From assembly GCA_004535785.1 (NCBI GenBank), contig SPIB01000001.1, forward strand, positions 277,756 through 341,755: DNA of 64,000 bases, in the 5' to 3' direction. Origin of the DNA: Gammaproteobacteria bacterium LSUCC0112 (lineage in GTDB: Bacteria > Pseudomonadota > Gammaproteobacteria > Pseudomonadales > Pseudohongiellaceae). This document shows positions 24,885 through 34,251 of the stretch, piece after piece. The stretch's first letter is position 1. Each line of letters begins with the position of its first letter. The position numbers and the translations under genes were made by a program. A model generated the notes under the pieces. It saw only the letters and a list, made by a program, of their open reading frames with translations. It had not been told where the DNA came from and did no database searches.

Positions 24885-26545
24885 CTTAAGCGGCACTCAA
24901 AGTTCGCGGCTACCCAGTTGGCAGGCTCATCGGCGCCGCCCGCCGGGCCAATGTAATGCGCCTGTTGCGGATACGTACACAGTGGCCGTTCATTATCCAC
25001 CACGTTGTTGGTTTCATGGGTAGCGATAATGCTGTCGGGGGCATGACCGTTCTCAACCCATTCCACCAAGGGTGCCAGTTTGTCCCAATTATTGAGCCCC
25101 GGTCCGCCGGCACAGTGGCCCATGCCCGGCGCCAGGTAGAGCCGCGCATGTGCCTGTGCTTCGGCCAGGCTGCCGGCAAAGGTGGTGTCCACCACCTGCT
25201 GGTAATAATCGATTGTGTCAGTGGCGATGATCAGCGTGTCCATCAGCCCGTGATAGAGGATCAGTTTCCCCCCGCCGCTGACAAAGCGATTAAGATCGGG
25301 ATCATTGGCGTCGGTGATCGACTTCATCAGATCACCGGCGCCCGAATGGAAGTCATTGATGTCCCAGTGAAACCAGTGGAATTCAGGGATCACGGCGTCA
25401 GTGTCCGGCACATAGTCAATATCGCGCAGATCGGGCACGGTGACGCCGGGGTCTTCCTCGTAGAAGAGATAATTCATGTGATCCCCGGCGACGCCGGTGA
25501 GCTTGCCCGGTGCCATATCGTTACCCTGCCAGGGAATGTAGTAGCCAGCCCAGTGTAGTTCGGAGCCCAACATCTTGCCCGGATACACCTGACGCCCGGC
25601 GTCATCACGCGGGCCGTTATAGAAATCGCTGATAGTCTGTAACTGGGCTGGCGTGAAGCACTGGTCGGAGGCACTGCCGGGTGGACACATCAGGCCTGCG
25701 AGATCGGCAGCAGGCTCAAAGGTACAGGCCAGCGGATCGCTCACCAGTCCATCACGTATGCCGTCCAGCGCGTCACACTGGCCCAGTACCTGATCGTGCA
25801 GTACATCCATCAGGGCGAGGCTGTCAAAGCTGCCATCGCCATTGGTGTCCACCGCCAGGTTGCCGGACAGGCCGTCACGGAACATGCGCTGCAGGTTCCA
25901 GGTGCCAGCAGCATTCAGTCCCTGATAGTTGAACGCCGGTGCCCCGGCAACGATGCCGTCAAAATCATCCGGGAAACGCTGGGCCGATATCAGTCCCTGG
26001 CGACCGCCCTGACTGCAGCCCTCAAAGTAGGAATAGTCCTGCCGCTTGCCGTAGTAGGCCGCGACCAGACGCTTGCCTGCGGCAGCTGTCAGGTGCACGG
26101 CACGGTAACCAAAGTCGATCTCCGCCTGGCGGTTATTAAAAGCGAATGATGCTCCCGGCTCGACGCCACTGTCGTGGCCTAGATTACTGTTGGCCACCGC
26201 ATAACCTTCCGCCAGCCGCTGCGGTGCGAAGTCAAGATCGCCGTCCTTGCCGCCGTCACCCCACTGCAGAAAGCGGCCGTTCCAGTTCTGCTGCAAGGGC
26301 AGCTGCACATGAAAATGAATAGCTGGCGAGATGATGCCGCGCACATAACAATAACTCGCGCCATCGGCGGGATTGGCCCGTATGTCTGCGTCCAGGATGG
26401 TCATATCGCTCAGCGCTTGCAGCGCCTCGCAGCGAGCGATCTCGGTCGTCGAGGGCTGGGCGTATGCAGGCAAACTGGTGAGTAACAATAGCGCTGCGGT
26501 TGGGGCAAGTACGATAGTGCAACACGTCCTGCTGGGAGCTTTCAT
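24881..26545 (-). CDS. Tannase/feruloyl esterase family protein
   Basis: A 554-residue secreted alpha/beta-hydrolase. Signal peptide ends LLTSLPAYAQ. The nucleophile lies in FEGCSQGGRQG with its adjacent cysteine, the acid in GLMDTLI (about residue 450), and the histidine in LAPGMGHCAGG with the partner cysteine, giving the family disulfide that links Ser and His loops. A calcium-binding-like NGDGSFDSLAL segment is present. It should cleave aryl esters such as gallate or ferulate esters. ATG 26545 begins the signal peptide; the longer frame to 26665 is not used. Confidence 0.9.
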   Translation of the reverse strand: MKAPSRTCCTIVLAPTAALLLLTSLPAYAQPSTTEIARCEALQALSDMTILDADIRANPADGASYCYVRGIISPAIHFHVQLPLQQNWNGRFLQWGDGGKDGDLDFAPQRLAEGYAVANSNLGHDSGVEPGASFAFNNRQAEIDFGYRAVHLTAAAGKRLVAAYYGKRQDYSYFEGCSQGGRQGLISAQRFPDDFDGIVAGAPAFNYQGLNAAGTWNLQRMFRDGLSGNLAVDTNGDGSFDSLALMDVLHDQVLGQCDALDGIRDGLVSDPLACTFEPAADLAGLMCPPGSASDQCFTPAQLQTISDFYNGPRDDAGRQVYPGKMLGSELHWAGYYIPWQGNDMAPGKLTGVAGDHMNYLFYEEDPGVTVPDLRDIDYVPDTDAVIPEFHWFHWDINDFHSGAGDLMKSITDANDPDLNRFVSGGGKLILYHGLMDTLIIATDTIDYYQQVVDTTFAGSLAEAQAHARLYLAPGMGHCAGGPGLNNWDKLAPLVEWVENGHAPDSIIATHETNNVVDNERPLCTYPQQAHYIGPAGGADEPANWVAANFECRLR

Positions 26546-26824
26546 GGCGTTTCTCTTTTTTGTAATTGTGTTTTTGTAATTGTGGTGCTGCTGGGTTAAA
26601 CAATCAGCATAACGGGACTTTACCATCCGGTCATGCAAAAGCAATGTGCAGCATAAAACAGCCAAGCTGTTCGCCTACACGCCACTGATTACTGGCAGCG
26701 GCTGCCTAACCCGATAAACAGTCAATGGATATCGGCATTTGGAAAAAACTGCTGAAAAATTGCTTTTTGTAGGAAATACTGTCTCGCTGGATGACGCGTC
26801 CGGGTACTCACCAAGGGGATTCAA

Positions 26825-27190
26825 ATGACTGAAAAATCTATACTACGAATGGGTGATCCACCAAAAAATGTCTCGAAAAAGCAAGAAAGTCTTTTGCTTG
26901 CTGATCTGAAGCAGTGGGAGATACTTGAACGCGGCGCCGAAGGAAACGGCGCGAGAGAATTACATAGAATTTATAAGTTCAAAACATTTGAAGACGCTTT
27001 TAAATTTATGTCTGCGGCCGCAACGCGTCTTGTCACACCTCAAGATCATCATCCGCGCTGGGAAAACATGTACAACCGGGTCGAAGTTTGGCTATCGACT
27101 TTCGACATGGAGAATCAGATTACCGACAGGGACCTGAAATTGGCCCGGTCTCTTGAACAACTATGGGATGAATTGGGTAGAGGTATCTGA
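26825..27190 (+). CDS. phhB: 4a-hydroxytetrahydrobiopterin dehydratase (pterin-4a-carbinolamine dehydratase)
   Basis: A 121-residue protein matching the PCD/DCoH family. It has the substrate-binding DHHPRWENMYNRVEVWLSTF block near residues 77-96, where the His-His pair and the following WxNxYNxVEV are diagnostic, and LTxRD-like ITDRDLKLA at the C-terminus. It recycles the pterin cofactor of aromatic amino acid hydroxylases. A TATAA-like context is not obvious. AAGGGGATTCAA precedes the ATG. No hydroxylase gene is adjacent. Confidence 0.93.
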   Translation: MTEKSILRMGDPPKNVSKKQESLLLADLKQWEILERGAEGNGARELHRIYKFKTFEDAFKFMSAAATRLVTPQDHHPRWENMYNRVEVWLSTFDMENQITDRDLKLARSLEQLWDELGRGI

Positions 27191-27658
27191 ACACTGGGGC
27201 ATGGAACACTGCATCCAATTGCTTCCATCTGTCGTTTTCGACACACGCCCTCATCGCATCAGTAACGGATGTTGTGTATCAGCAAGTTTCCGGGGAAACG
27301 TTTTTCCCGGATCATTTTTCTGGTGGATTCTATCTTGTGCCTTGCTGTTTTACGCAGTATTGATTGAACTGCCATACAGCCCCCGAAAGTGACCGGTTTT
27401 ATTGGGGGCTAATACAGCCGATTCTAATAACAACCGATCAACTGTTTGCTCATTCGGCCTTCCTACTTAAGCCCCCTTTAAGACTTCATCATTAGACTTG
27501 TATCAACGTCGGCCACTACATGCCTGTCACACTAGAAGTCAGGCGCTGGTGAAACCACTTGAAAAGCAACGGTGGCCTGCTCTGGCAGAACGCTAACGAC
27601 GGGCCACCCAACGCGTCATGCAACGGTACAAATGCATCACCGAAAAAAGGAGAGCTCG
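27191..27658. other. Intergenic region after phhB
   Basis: About 470 bases without a convincing gene. A perfect seven-pair inverted repeat AGCCCCC/GGGGGCT (27378-27384 with 27404-27410) could be a weak terminator, but no T run follows. The rest is probably the promoter of the PepSY operon. Confidence 0.45.
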
Positions 27659-28003
27659 ATGAATATCACGCTTTCAAACCCGACCAAATTGTTATTGGGA
27701 CTGGCGTTTATCGCGATTCTGTCTGTCGCAGGCACACGTGTGTTTGCGGATCAGGATTGCAATGACCCGATTGCTGACTGGCAACCGCGCGAGGTGCTAC
27801 GCACCTTGTTGGAGGCCAAGGGCTGGAAGGTACACCGCATTCGTGTTGACGACGGGTGTTACGAAGTGCGCGCGTTAGACGAACAAGGCCGCCGCGTTGA
27901 GGCTTCCTACTCGCCGGCCACGCTGGAGCTTGTTGAGCTGGAAATTGAAGACGACAAACACGAACGGCGGGAATCCCGCGAACACCACGATCCATCCCGA
28001 TAG
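27659..28003 (+). CDS. Exported PepSY domain protein
   Basis: A 114-residue protein with a signal peptide (LLLGLAFIAILSVAGTRVFA) and a single PepSY domain. WQPREVLRTLLEAKGWKVHR followed by DDGCYEVRALDEQGRRVEAS is a standard PepSY_2 match. A charged tail rich in Glu, Arg and His ends the protein. ATG 27659 has a near-perfect AAAGGAGAG. It heads a group with DUF2271 and a PepSY flavoreductase, a gene set seen in iron or redox metabolism clusters. Confidence 0.88.
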   Translation: MNITLSNPTKLLLGLAFIAILSVAGTRVFADQDCNDPIADWQPREVLRTLLEAKGWKVHRIRVDDGCYEVRALDEQGRRVEASYSPATLELVELEIEDDKHERRESREHHDPSR

Positions 28004-28028
28004 TTCAGGCCATCATGGAGACTGCCAA

Positions 28029-28523
28029 ATGAAAATATTGACGAAAGCACCCATCAAATCACTACTCGCCGCAACCGGCTTGCTGCTCAGCCTGAGCCTT
28101 GCAAGCGTGGCGCAGGCACGTGAGGTCACCATTACCACCGAACTCAATGCTTACCGCGGCGATGGCGCGTATCTGGCGATTTATCTGACTGACGCGGCCG
28201 GCACGTATACCCGCACGCTGTGGGTGGCCGGGGGCAAGAGCAAGTATTACAAGCATCTGCTGGACTGGGCGCGGGGCAGCGGCCTGAAGGCTGCCGAGTA
28301 CGATGGCATGACCGGCGCCAGCGTGACCAGTGGCAAAAGCCTGACGATTACCGTGGACATTAACGATGCGTTGATTGATGCAGGTTATCTGGTGCGAGTG
28401 GACAGCGCGGTAGAAGATCTGCGCGAGAACCGCGGGGACGCAGAAATTGCGCTGACCTCGCAAGGCGCCGGTACACCGGTGGCCGGCCGTGTGTATGTAA
28501 AAACCCTGAGCTATTCACTTTAA
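28029..28523 (+). CDS. DUF2271 periplasmic protein
   Basis: A 164-residue protein with signal peptide TGLLLSLSLASVAQA and the DUF2271 core (PF10029): VAIYLTDAAG-like YLAIYLTDAAGTYTRTLWVAG, the KYYKHLLDWAR segment and GMTGASVTSGKSLTI. It follows the PepSY gene by 25 bases and precedes the flavoreductase, so it is likely a periplasmic partner in the same electron-transfer or flavin-related pathway. FAD:protein FMN transferase, often present in such clusters, is absent here. Confidence 0.9.
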   Translation: MKILTKAPIKSLLAATGLLLSLSLASVAQAREVTITTELNAYRGDGAYLAIYLTDAAGTYTRTLWVAGGKSKYYKHLLDWARGSGLKAAEYDGMTGASVTSGKSLTITVDINDALIDAGYLVRVDSAVEDLRENRGDAEIALTSQGAGTPVAGRVYVKTLSYSL

Positions 28524-28631
28524 CTACGGCTCTGTGGCTGCGAGTCAGTGACCCGGTCGCACACACCAACACTCAGTCACCGTGTCTCAGCAATCGCACC
28601 TGTGACACTGCGCTGAGAAAGGAGAACGTTC

Positions 28632-30887
28632 ATGCTTCGTCGTCTGCATTCCTTGCCCGGTCTGGTGGCGGCACTGCTGTTGGTGGTGCTGGCCACCAGC
28701 GGCGCAGTGCTGTCACTGAACCCGGCTCTGGAGCGCGCGGTAGCGACAGTGCCAGCGCGGGGTGAGGTCAATGTTGCCGAGTTGGCAGCCAGCGTGGTGC
28801 AACAGTACCCCGGTGCCGAGCAGATCGAACGCCTGCCGTCGGGCGCGGTGCTGGTCTATTTTTCGGTGGACGGTAATCCCGGCGCGGATTTGGTTGATCC
28901 ACTGACCGGCACGGCGCTGTCCGCGTGGGAACCTTCTGCGTATTTCACGTGGATGAAGGATCTGCACCGCGCGTTCCTGCTGGACGATGTGGGCCGTGCG
29001 GCGGCGGGCATTGGCGCGGTGCTGATGACGCTTATGTGTGTGTCAGGCGCCTTTCTGCTGGCGTCACGTGCGGGTGGCTGGCGTAAGTTGCTGGCACCGA
29101 TTCGCGGCAGCGGCAGTCAGCGTTTACACACTGAACTGGCGCGCGCAGCGGTGCTTGGTCTGCTGATTTCTGCGCTCAGTGGCGCGTGGATGTCAGCCGT
29201 GCGATTTGAGTGGGTCACCGAGGCCGAGGAACTGGAAGCGGAGTTTCCCGCCGAGGTCGCCGGCACAGCACCCGCGCCGGTCGGTTCGTTGCAGGCCTTG
29301 CAGGGTGTGGATCTGCGCGATCTGCATCAGCTGATTTTGCCGTTCCCCGATGACCCGCAGGATGTGTACTCGCTGCGCACGCATCAGGGCTCGGGTTATG
29401 TCGATCAGGCCACCGGGCAATGGCTGGCATACGCGGACTACGGCGCGCCGGCGCAGTGGCAGACCTTCATTATGGAACTGCACACGGGCGAAGCTTACTG
29501 GTGGCTGGGTCTGATACTCGGCGTGGCTGCCTTGACCGTACCTGTGCTGGCGGTCACCGGCGTGATCATCTGGTGGCAACGTCGTCGATCCATGCCGCGT
29601 CTGGTCGGCAATACGCCGGCACCGACGGCGGATACGTTGCTGCTGGTGGGTTCGGAGACCAATACCACCTGGGGTTTTGCGAAGATCTTGCACGACGGGC
29701 TGACTGAAGAGGGATGTCGCGTGCATGTCGCGCCGCTGAACCAATGGACAGGCCGTTATCCCAAGGCACAACGCTTGCTGATTTTAACGGCGACTTATGG
29801 CGATGGTGATGCCCCGGCCAGTGCTGCGCAGTTTTTGCATAAGTTTGGTTCGACGCAACAGCCCGGCTCGCAGCCAAAGCCTGCCGCACTCCCTTGGGCG
29901 GTGCTGGGTTTTGGCGACCGCCAGTTTGATCACTTTTGCGCCTATGCCGACCAGGTTGCCGGCGCGCTGCAGGCACGCGGCTGGCCCCAACTCATGGCCA
30001 CCGACTATGTGGACAGGCAGTCGGGTCAGACCTTCGAGCGTTGGGCTGCAGCACTGGGCGCTGCCATCAGTGTGCCGTTGAATCTGCATTACACGCCGCT
30101 GCGTCCGGCCACGCGCACACTGATGCTGATCGACCGCGAGGATTTTGGCGCCGAGGTCAACGCCCCGACCAGCATCCTGCGCTTTCGCAGCGGCACGCCG
30201 CACCGGTCACTGCCGTCGTTTGTGGCGGGTGATCTGGTGGGCATTTTTCCGCCGGCCGGCGTTGCAGACAGTGCGGTGGCAATTGATTCGACCCATTCGG
30301 GCACCAGCCACGTGCCGCGCTTTTATTCACTGGCCTCGGCCAGCCGCGACGGTGTGCTGGAGATCTGTGTACGCCGCCAGGAACACGGCGTGTGCTCGCG
30401 CTTTTTGTGCGACTTGAAAATTGGCGAGACCGCCGACGGTTTTATCCAGAAGAATCCTCGTTTTCAGCCGGCGCGCGGCAAATCACCGGTGATCCTGATC
30501 GGCGCGGGCACCGGGATTGGTCCACTGGTGGGATTCATTCGCAGCAATCGCACACACCGTCCCATGCATCTGTATTGGGGAGGCCGTTTGGCCGAGTCAG
30601 ACTTTCTTTACAAGGACACCCTGCACGCCTGTCTCGCTGATCATCGGCTGGCGCGTCTGAATGTGGCGTTTTCGCGCGGCCCCAAACCCGCCTATGTGCA
30701 GGACAGCTTGCGCGTCGACAGTGCTCAGTTACGTGAGCTGATCGCCCACGACGCACAGATTCTGGTGTGCGGCGGACGGCGCATGGCAACGGATGTGGCG
30801 ACGGTCATGGACGCTCTGCTGGCACCGATGAATTTGTCAGTGGCTGCGCTCAAACAAGCCGGGCGGTATCTGGAGGATACGTATTGA
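28632..30887 (+). CDS. PepSY transmembrane flavodoxin/FNR reductase
   Basis: A 751-residue membrane flavoprotein. A PepSY-associated TM module comes first (helices at about 8-30, 130-155, 175-195 and 290-312). A flavodoxin-like FMN domain follows (about 335-480, with GSETNTTWGFA as the phosphate loop and TATYGDGDAP), then a ferredoxin-NADP reductase domain (about 500-751) with the FAD motif RFYSLASAS and the NADPH motif IGAGTGIGPL. It should pass electrons from cytoplasmic NADPH through flavins to the periplasm, possibly for ferric reduction. Full length for the family. AAAGGAGAACGTTC precedes the ATG. Confidence 0.9.
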   Translation: MLRRLHSLPGLVAALLLVVLATSGAVLSLNPALERAVATVPARGEVNVAELAASVVQQYPGAEQIERLPSGAVLVYFSVDGNPGADLVDPLTGTALSAWEPSAYFTWMKDLHRAFLLDDVGRAAAGIGAVLMTLMCVSGAFLLASRAGGWRKLLAPIRGSGSQRLHTELARAAVLGLLISALSGAWMSAVRFEWVTEAEELEAEFPAEVAGTAPAPVGSLQALQGVDLRDLHQLILPFPDDPQDVYSLRTHQGSGYVDQATGQWLAYADYGAPAQWQTFIMELHTGEAYWWLGLILGVAALTVPVLAVTGVIIWWQRRRSMPRLVGNTPAPTADTLLLVGSETNTTWGFAKILHDGLTEEGCRVHVAPLNQWTGRYPKAQRLLILTATYGDGDAPASAAQFLHKFGSTQQPGSQPKPAALPWAVLGFGDRQFDHFCAYADQVAGALQARGWPQLMATDYVDRQSGQTFERWAAALGAAISVPLNLHYTPLRPATRTLMLIDREDFGAEVNAPTSILRFRSGTPHRSLPSFVAGDLVGIFPPAGVADSAVAIDSTHSGTSHVPRFYSLASASRDGVLEICVRRQEHGVCSRFLCDLKIGETADGFIQKNPRFQPARGKSPVILIGAGTGIGPLVGFIRSNRTHRPMHLYWGGRLAESDFLYKDTLHACLADHRLARLNVAFSRGPKPAYVQDSLRVDSAQLRELIAHDAQILVCGGRRMATDVATVMDALLAPMNLSVAALKQAGRYLEDTY

Positions 30888-30917
30888 TGTAGGTTGTTGC
30901 GCAGAACCAACGGCCGA

Positions 30918-31373
30918 TCACGCTGCCATGCCTGACCCAACCCCCAACACCGCTTCTATCGCCATTGAATAGTCCAGCCGCTCGCCCCTCCACCGGGTAA
31001 TTGCGGTTAACTGATCGATGTGTAACCCCATGATCTGATGCTGCCGTTCGATGGCCAGACTTTCTTCATGGGCTTGATGCTGAGCGAACTGCGGGTACAG
31101 CGACTCGGGCAACCTCTGACGATCCGGCCGACGAAACTCAATATGGCAGCGTTGTTGCGCATCAACAAACCGTGACTCGGTGCAACCGGGAAAGCGACAG
31201 CAGTGATCCCGGCGCGTGAGTGCGCGCCGCAGCGCTGGTGAGACGGTGCGGGTCTTGCGGCCAATATTCAGCACATTGCCCTGACCATCTTCCAGTACCG
31301 TTAGCAATCCAGTGTCGCAGCCCAGGCGACGGGCTGAGGCCAGGGATCGCTGAGAAACGGATCCACTCGACAA
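30918..31373 (-). pseudogene. C-terminal fragment of a DUF222/HNH endonuclease protein
   Basis: The 151-codon frame matches the end of DUF222-HNH proteins: CDTGLLTVLEDGQGNVLNIG, the zinc-type motif RRDHCCRFPGCTESRFVD, and a terminal RWRGERLDYSMAIEAVL. The HNH core (HHIQHW-type) between them is replaced by unrelated sequence, and the roughly 300-residue N-terminal domain is missing. It is therefore a frameshifted, truncated relic. Such genes often sit at recombination-prone sites. Confidence 0.6.
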
Positions 31374-31560
31374 TGGCTACCGGTCAAAAGGAATAGACCA
31401 CCAAAAAATTGATCAAGGCAACTTTACTTCCTGCGGGGACGAGGGTTTATACTGCCTTCCAATGCCCCTTCAAGGACACGACCAAGACGTATCCGCAGGC
31501 GTGCAGACATAATAATTAAAAAAGCGGAGGTGGATCATCCGTACCACTCAAACTCTCTCC

Positions 31561-33120
31561 ATGACCGACACCAAGGCTGTTGGTCGCACTGAACTGTCTC
31601 GTCGGACATTGCTTGCCCCTTTGTCACTGACAGTCCTGTTGTTGTTACTCTCATTCATGCCCCGCATGCAGGAGAATGCCACGCTGGCACTTTCTTTTCA
31701 GGCGGCTGCCGGGGTTCTGCTGCTCTGGCAAGTCATGCTTTACATCAATCTCAAACGCGCCAACGTGGGTCGCGCCTTCATTCTGGCCAAACCACGTCCA
31801 CAGCACTATCTTCAGGCCATGGTGCACCTGTCAATTTATGCGTACTGGGGTTGGTACTGGGAACCGGTCTACCACTACGCCTGGTTGCTGCTCGGTCAAC
31901 TGGTCTTTGCTTATGCTGTGGATATGCTGTTGTCCTGGTCGCGCCGGGAAAATTACCTACTGGGTTTTGGACCATTTCCAATTATCTTCAGCACCAATCT
32001 ATTTTTGTGGTTTCGCGACGACTGGTTCTATCTACAGTTCCTGATGGTGGCTGTTGGTTTTGCCGGCAAGGAGTTTGTCCGATGGAATCGGGACGGGCGC
32101 AGCACGCACATTTTTAATCCATCGGCATTTACGCTGGGTCTGTTTTCGCTGGTGCTGATTACCACCAACACAACTGATTTGACGTGGGGTCCGGAGATCG
32201 CCTCTACCTTAAGCCTGGCACCCGGGATTTATACATATCTGTTCCTTTGTGGACTGGTCGTGATGTACTTCTTTTCCATCACGCTGGTTGCCGCATCTGC
32301 GGCCATGACACTGTTCATGCTCAGTGCCCTCTACTCCACCATCAATGGTGTGCCCTACTTTTTGGATTCAGAGATACCCACAGCGGTGTTTCTGGGATTG
32401 CACTTGTTGGTAACCGACCCCTCGACATCACCGCGCACACCGCCCGGCAAACTGATCTTTGGCATTTTGTATGGTCTGGGCGTGTTTGCACTTTACTCTC
32501 TGCTGAGTCAACTGGGTGCGCCAACTTTTTATGACAAGTTGCTGTGTGTACCGTTGCTCAATCTTGGCGTGCAATGGATCGACAGACTTGCACGCTCTAT
32601 CCACTACACACCCGTTCTAAGCCGTTTGGGCCTGGATGCCGCCGGAGGGCGGGCCAACCTGGCGCACATGGCGGTGTGGATTGTGTTTTTTGCTGGGATG
32701 AGTCTGCTGGGCAAAACGGATTCCCGGCATACCGGTGATTCGCTGCCGTTCTGGGAAAAAACCTGCACCGGGCAACGCAGTAACGCCTGCGACAGACTGA
32801 TATTGCTGGAGACCACCTATTGTGGTGATGGATCGGGCTGGGCCTGCAATGAACTGGGTGCCTACTATCTGCAGGGCCGCTATATTGAGCAGGACAAAGA
32901 CCGGGCGATGACGTACTTCTCTCAGGCCTGTGAACTGCATTTCAAGGCGGCCTGTCTGAATTTGCTTGAACCCGATCGACTCACCCATGCGCAACCCAGA
33001 GAATTGGATTTGCGACTGTTATTGCGCGAAGGCGGGCGTAATCTGATGCAGATGCCAGAACATGATTTGTATGTGCGGGCCTGCGAGCATGGATGGGCAT
33101 TTGCATGCGAAAAAGTATGA
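31561..33120 (+). CDS. RnfD/NqrB-like membrane protein with Sel1-like C-terminus
   Basis: A 519-residue protein. Residues about 1-385 form nine or ten membrane helices and resemble RnfD/NqrB in the loop RSTHIFNPSAFTLGLFSLV and the helix containing TDPSTSPRTPPGKLIFGILYG. The FMN-attachment threonine motif of true RnfD/NqrB was not found. Residues about 395-519 are cysteine-rich, with Sel1-like repeats (CNELGAYYLQGRYIEQDKDRA then SQACELHFKAAC). The ribosome site GCGGAGG is rather far (about 30 bases) from ATG 31561, so the start is uncertain. The stop overlaps the next gene. Confidence 0.7.
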   Translation: MTDTKAVGRTELSRRTLLAPLSLTVLLLLLSFMPRMQENATLALSFQAAAGVLLLWQVMLYINLKRANVGRAFILAKPRPQHYLQAMVHLSIYAYWGWYWEPVYHYAWLLLGQLVFAYAVDMLLSWSRRENYLLGFGPFPIIFSTNLFLWFRDDWFYLQFLMVAVGFAGKEFVRWNRDGRSTHIFNPSAFTLGLFSLVLITTNTTDLTWGPEIASTLSLAPGIYTYLFLCGLVVMYFFSITLVAASAAMTLFMLSALYSTINGVPYFLDSEIPTAVFLGLHLLVTDPSTSPRTPPGKLIFGILYGLGVFALYSLLSQLGAPTFYDKLLCVPLLNLGVQWIDRLARSIHYTPVLSRLGLDAAGGRANLAHMAVWIVFFAGMSLLGKTDSRHTGDSLPFWEKTCTGQRSNACDRLILLETTYCGDGSGWACNELGAYYLQGRYIEQDKDRAMTYFSQACELHFKAACLNLLEPDRLTHAQPRELDLRLLLREGGRNLMQMPEHDLYVRACEHGWAFACEKV

Positions 33121-34022
33121 TGATTGAATTCATGCGTGTTTTGGTTTTGCTGCTGTGCTCCGCTGTCAGTTTGCTGCCGATGGCTGAAGCGCAAGAAGCC
33201 AAGGCTTCTGCATCTGCGAACCCACCGATGGGTGGCCGTTGGTTTTTGCCGCAAGACGAGCTGGGCGGTTTTGTTCATATTCCTGCCGGCACCTTCTTAA
33301 TGGGCAGCAATCCGACACAAGACCGTCTGGCTTTTGAAAACGAACGTTGGTCACCACAAATGCGACAGGGTCGTGTTGACTTGCCCGATTATTACATCGG
33401 GCACTTTGAGGTCACCACCGGTCAGTTTCGGGCCTTTGTTGAAGCCACGGGGTATCGGCACGAAAACATAGCTGACACCCAAGACATGTTGCCAATGGTG
33501 AATGTGTCCTGGACAGACGCCCTAGCCTATTGCCGGTGGCTGGAACGCAGTCTCAGGGAAGAGGCTGAAACCTTGCCACAACTTCGCCAATTATTGTTAG
33601 ATGGCTGGCACATCACGCTGCCCAATGAGGCACAGTGGGAAAAGGCAGCGCGGGGTTTCGGCAGCCGGGTTTACCCTTGGGGCAATCAGGCACGCAGTGA
33701 CCGGGCAAATTATGACAGCACTGGTCTTCGGCCAGTCGGCAGTTTTGAATGCCCGGAGTGTGCCTATGGACTCGCAGACATGAGTGGTAATGTCTGGGAG
33801 CTGACTCGTAGCCCGTTCCAACCTTACCCCTTCGATCCGTCACCCTTAGACGCTCCCCGACAGGACCCGCTGGCATTGGACGAGGATCCGTTGTGGGTCA
33901 TACGCGGCGGCTCCTTTCGTGATAAAGCCAACCTGGTTCGCGGTGCTGTGCGAGGTGGCGTCGATCCGGGAGTGCGGCTAGAAAACATCGGCTTCCGCTT
34001 GGTACTGGAACGCGCAGAATGA
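33117..34022 (+). CDS. Exported formylglycine-generating-enzyme (SUMF1) family protein
   Basis: A 301-residue protein with a signal peptide (VLVLLLCSAVSLLPMAEA) and an FGE-sulfatase domain: FVHIPAGTFLMGSN, YYIGHFEVTTGQFRAFVEA, VSWTDALAYCRWLE, LPNEAQWEKAARG, PWGNQARSDRANYD and WVIRGGSFRD. Many such proteins are not true FGEs; the catalytic cysteine pair was not clearly located. ATG 33117 overlaps the preceding TGA (ATGA), so the RnfD-like protein and this one are made together. Its end overlaps an RDD remnant in the same way, suggesting an original three-gene operon. Confidence 0.85.
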   Translation: MMIEFMRVLVLLLCSAVSLLPMAEAQEAKASASANPPMGGRWFLPQDELGGFVHIPAGTFLMGSNPTQDRLAFENERWSPQMRQGRVDLPDYYIGHFEVTTGQFRAFVEATGYRHENIADTQDMLPMVNVSWTDALAYCRWLERSLREEAETLPQLRQLLLDGWHITLPNEAQWEKAARGFGSRVYPWGNQARSDRANYDSTGLRPVGSFECPECAYGLADMSGNVWELTRSPFQPYPFDPSPLDAPRQDPLALDEDPLWVIRGGSFRDKANLVRGAVRGGVDPGVRLENIGFRLVLERAE

Positions 34023-34152
34023 ACAATCTTCAATATGCCGGATTCTGGGGGTGCGACTTGCTGCGACGCTAATCGATCTGGTTGTTATATTTATCGTGAT
34101 CCGGGTCCTGTTGACGTTGATCTTCGGCACAAACTATTGGCTTGTCGGGCAG
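34019..34152 (+). pseudogene. RDD-family membrane protein remnant, frameshifted
   Basis: ATG 34019 overlaps the previous stop (ATGA) and reads MNNLQYAGFWG, then stops. One base shift at the five-G run (34046-34050) restores VRLAATLIDLVVIFIVIRV and LIFGTNYWLVGQ. Together these give the start of an RDD protein (AGFW-RL-A--ID). The remaining two-thirds of the family length is absent. It is a decayed third member of the upstream operon. Confidence 0.55.
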
Positions 34153-34251
34153 CGTTTGACTCACCAGAGCCGCTGTGTTATCACTGGACCTCATTCACCA
34201 CCATGCTCGGCACCTACGGATCAGGGCACCTTTCGTCTGGAAGGAGATAGT

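Noticed and set aside
24956-25558. 200-codon plus-strand frame inside the tannase gene
   Set aside because: Antisense to a protein with a full set of tannase motifs.
31561-33120. True RnfD subunit of an Rnf complex
   Set aside because: No other rnf genes are present, the FMN-attachment motif was not found and a Sel1-like tail is fused, so only RnfD-like is claimed.
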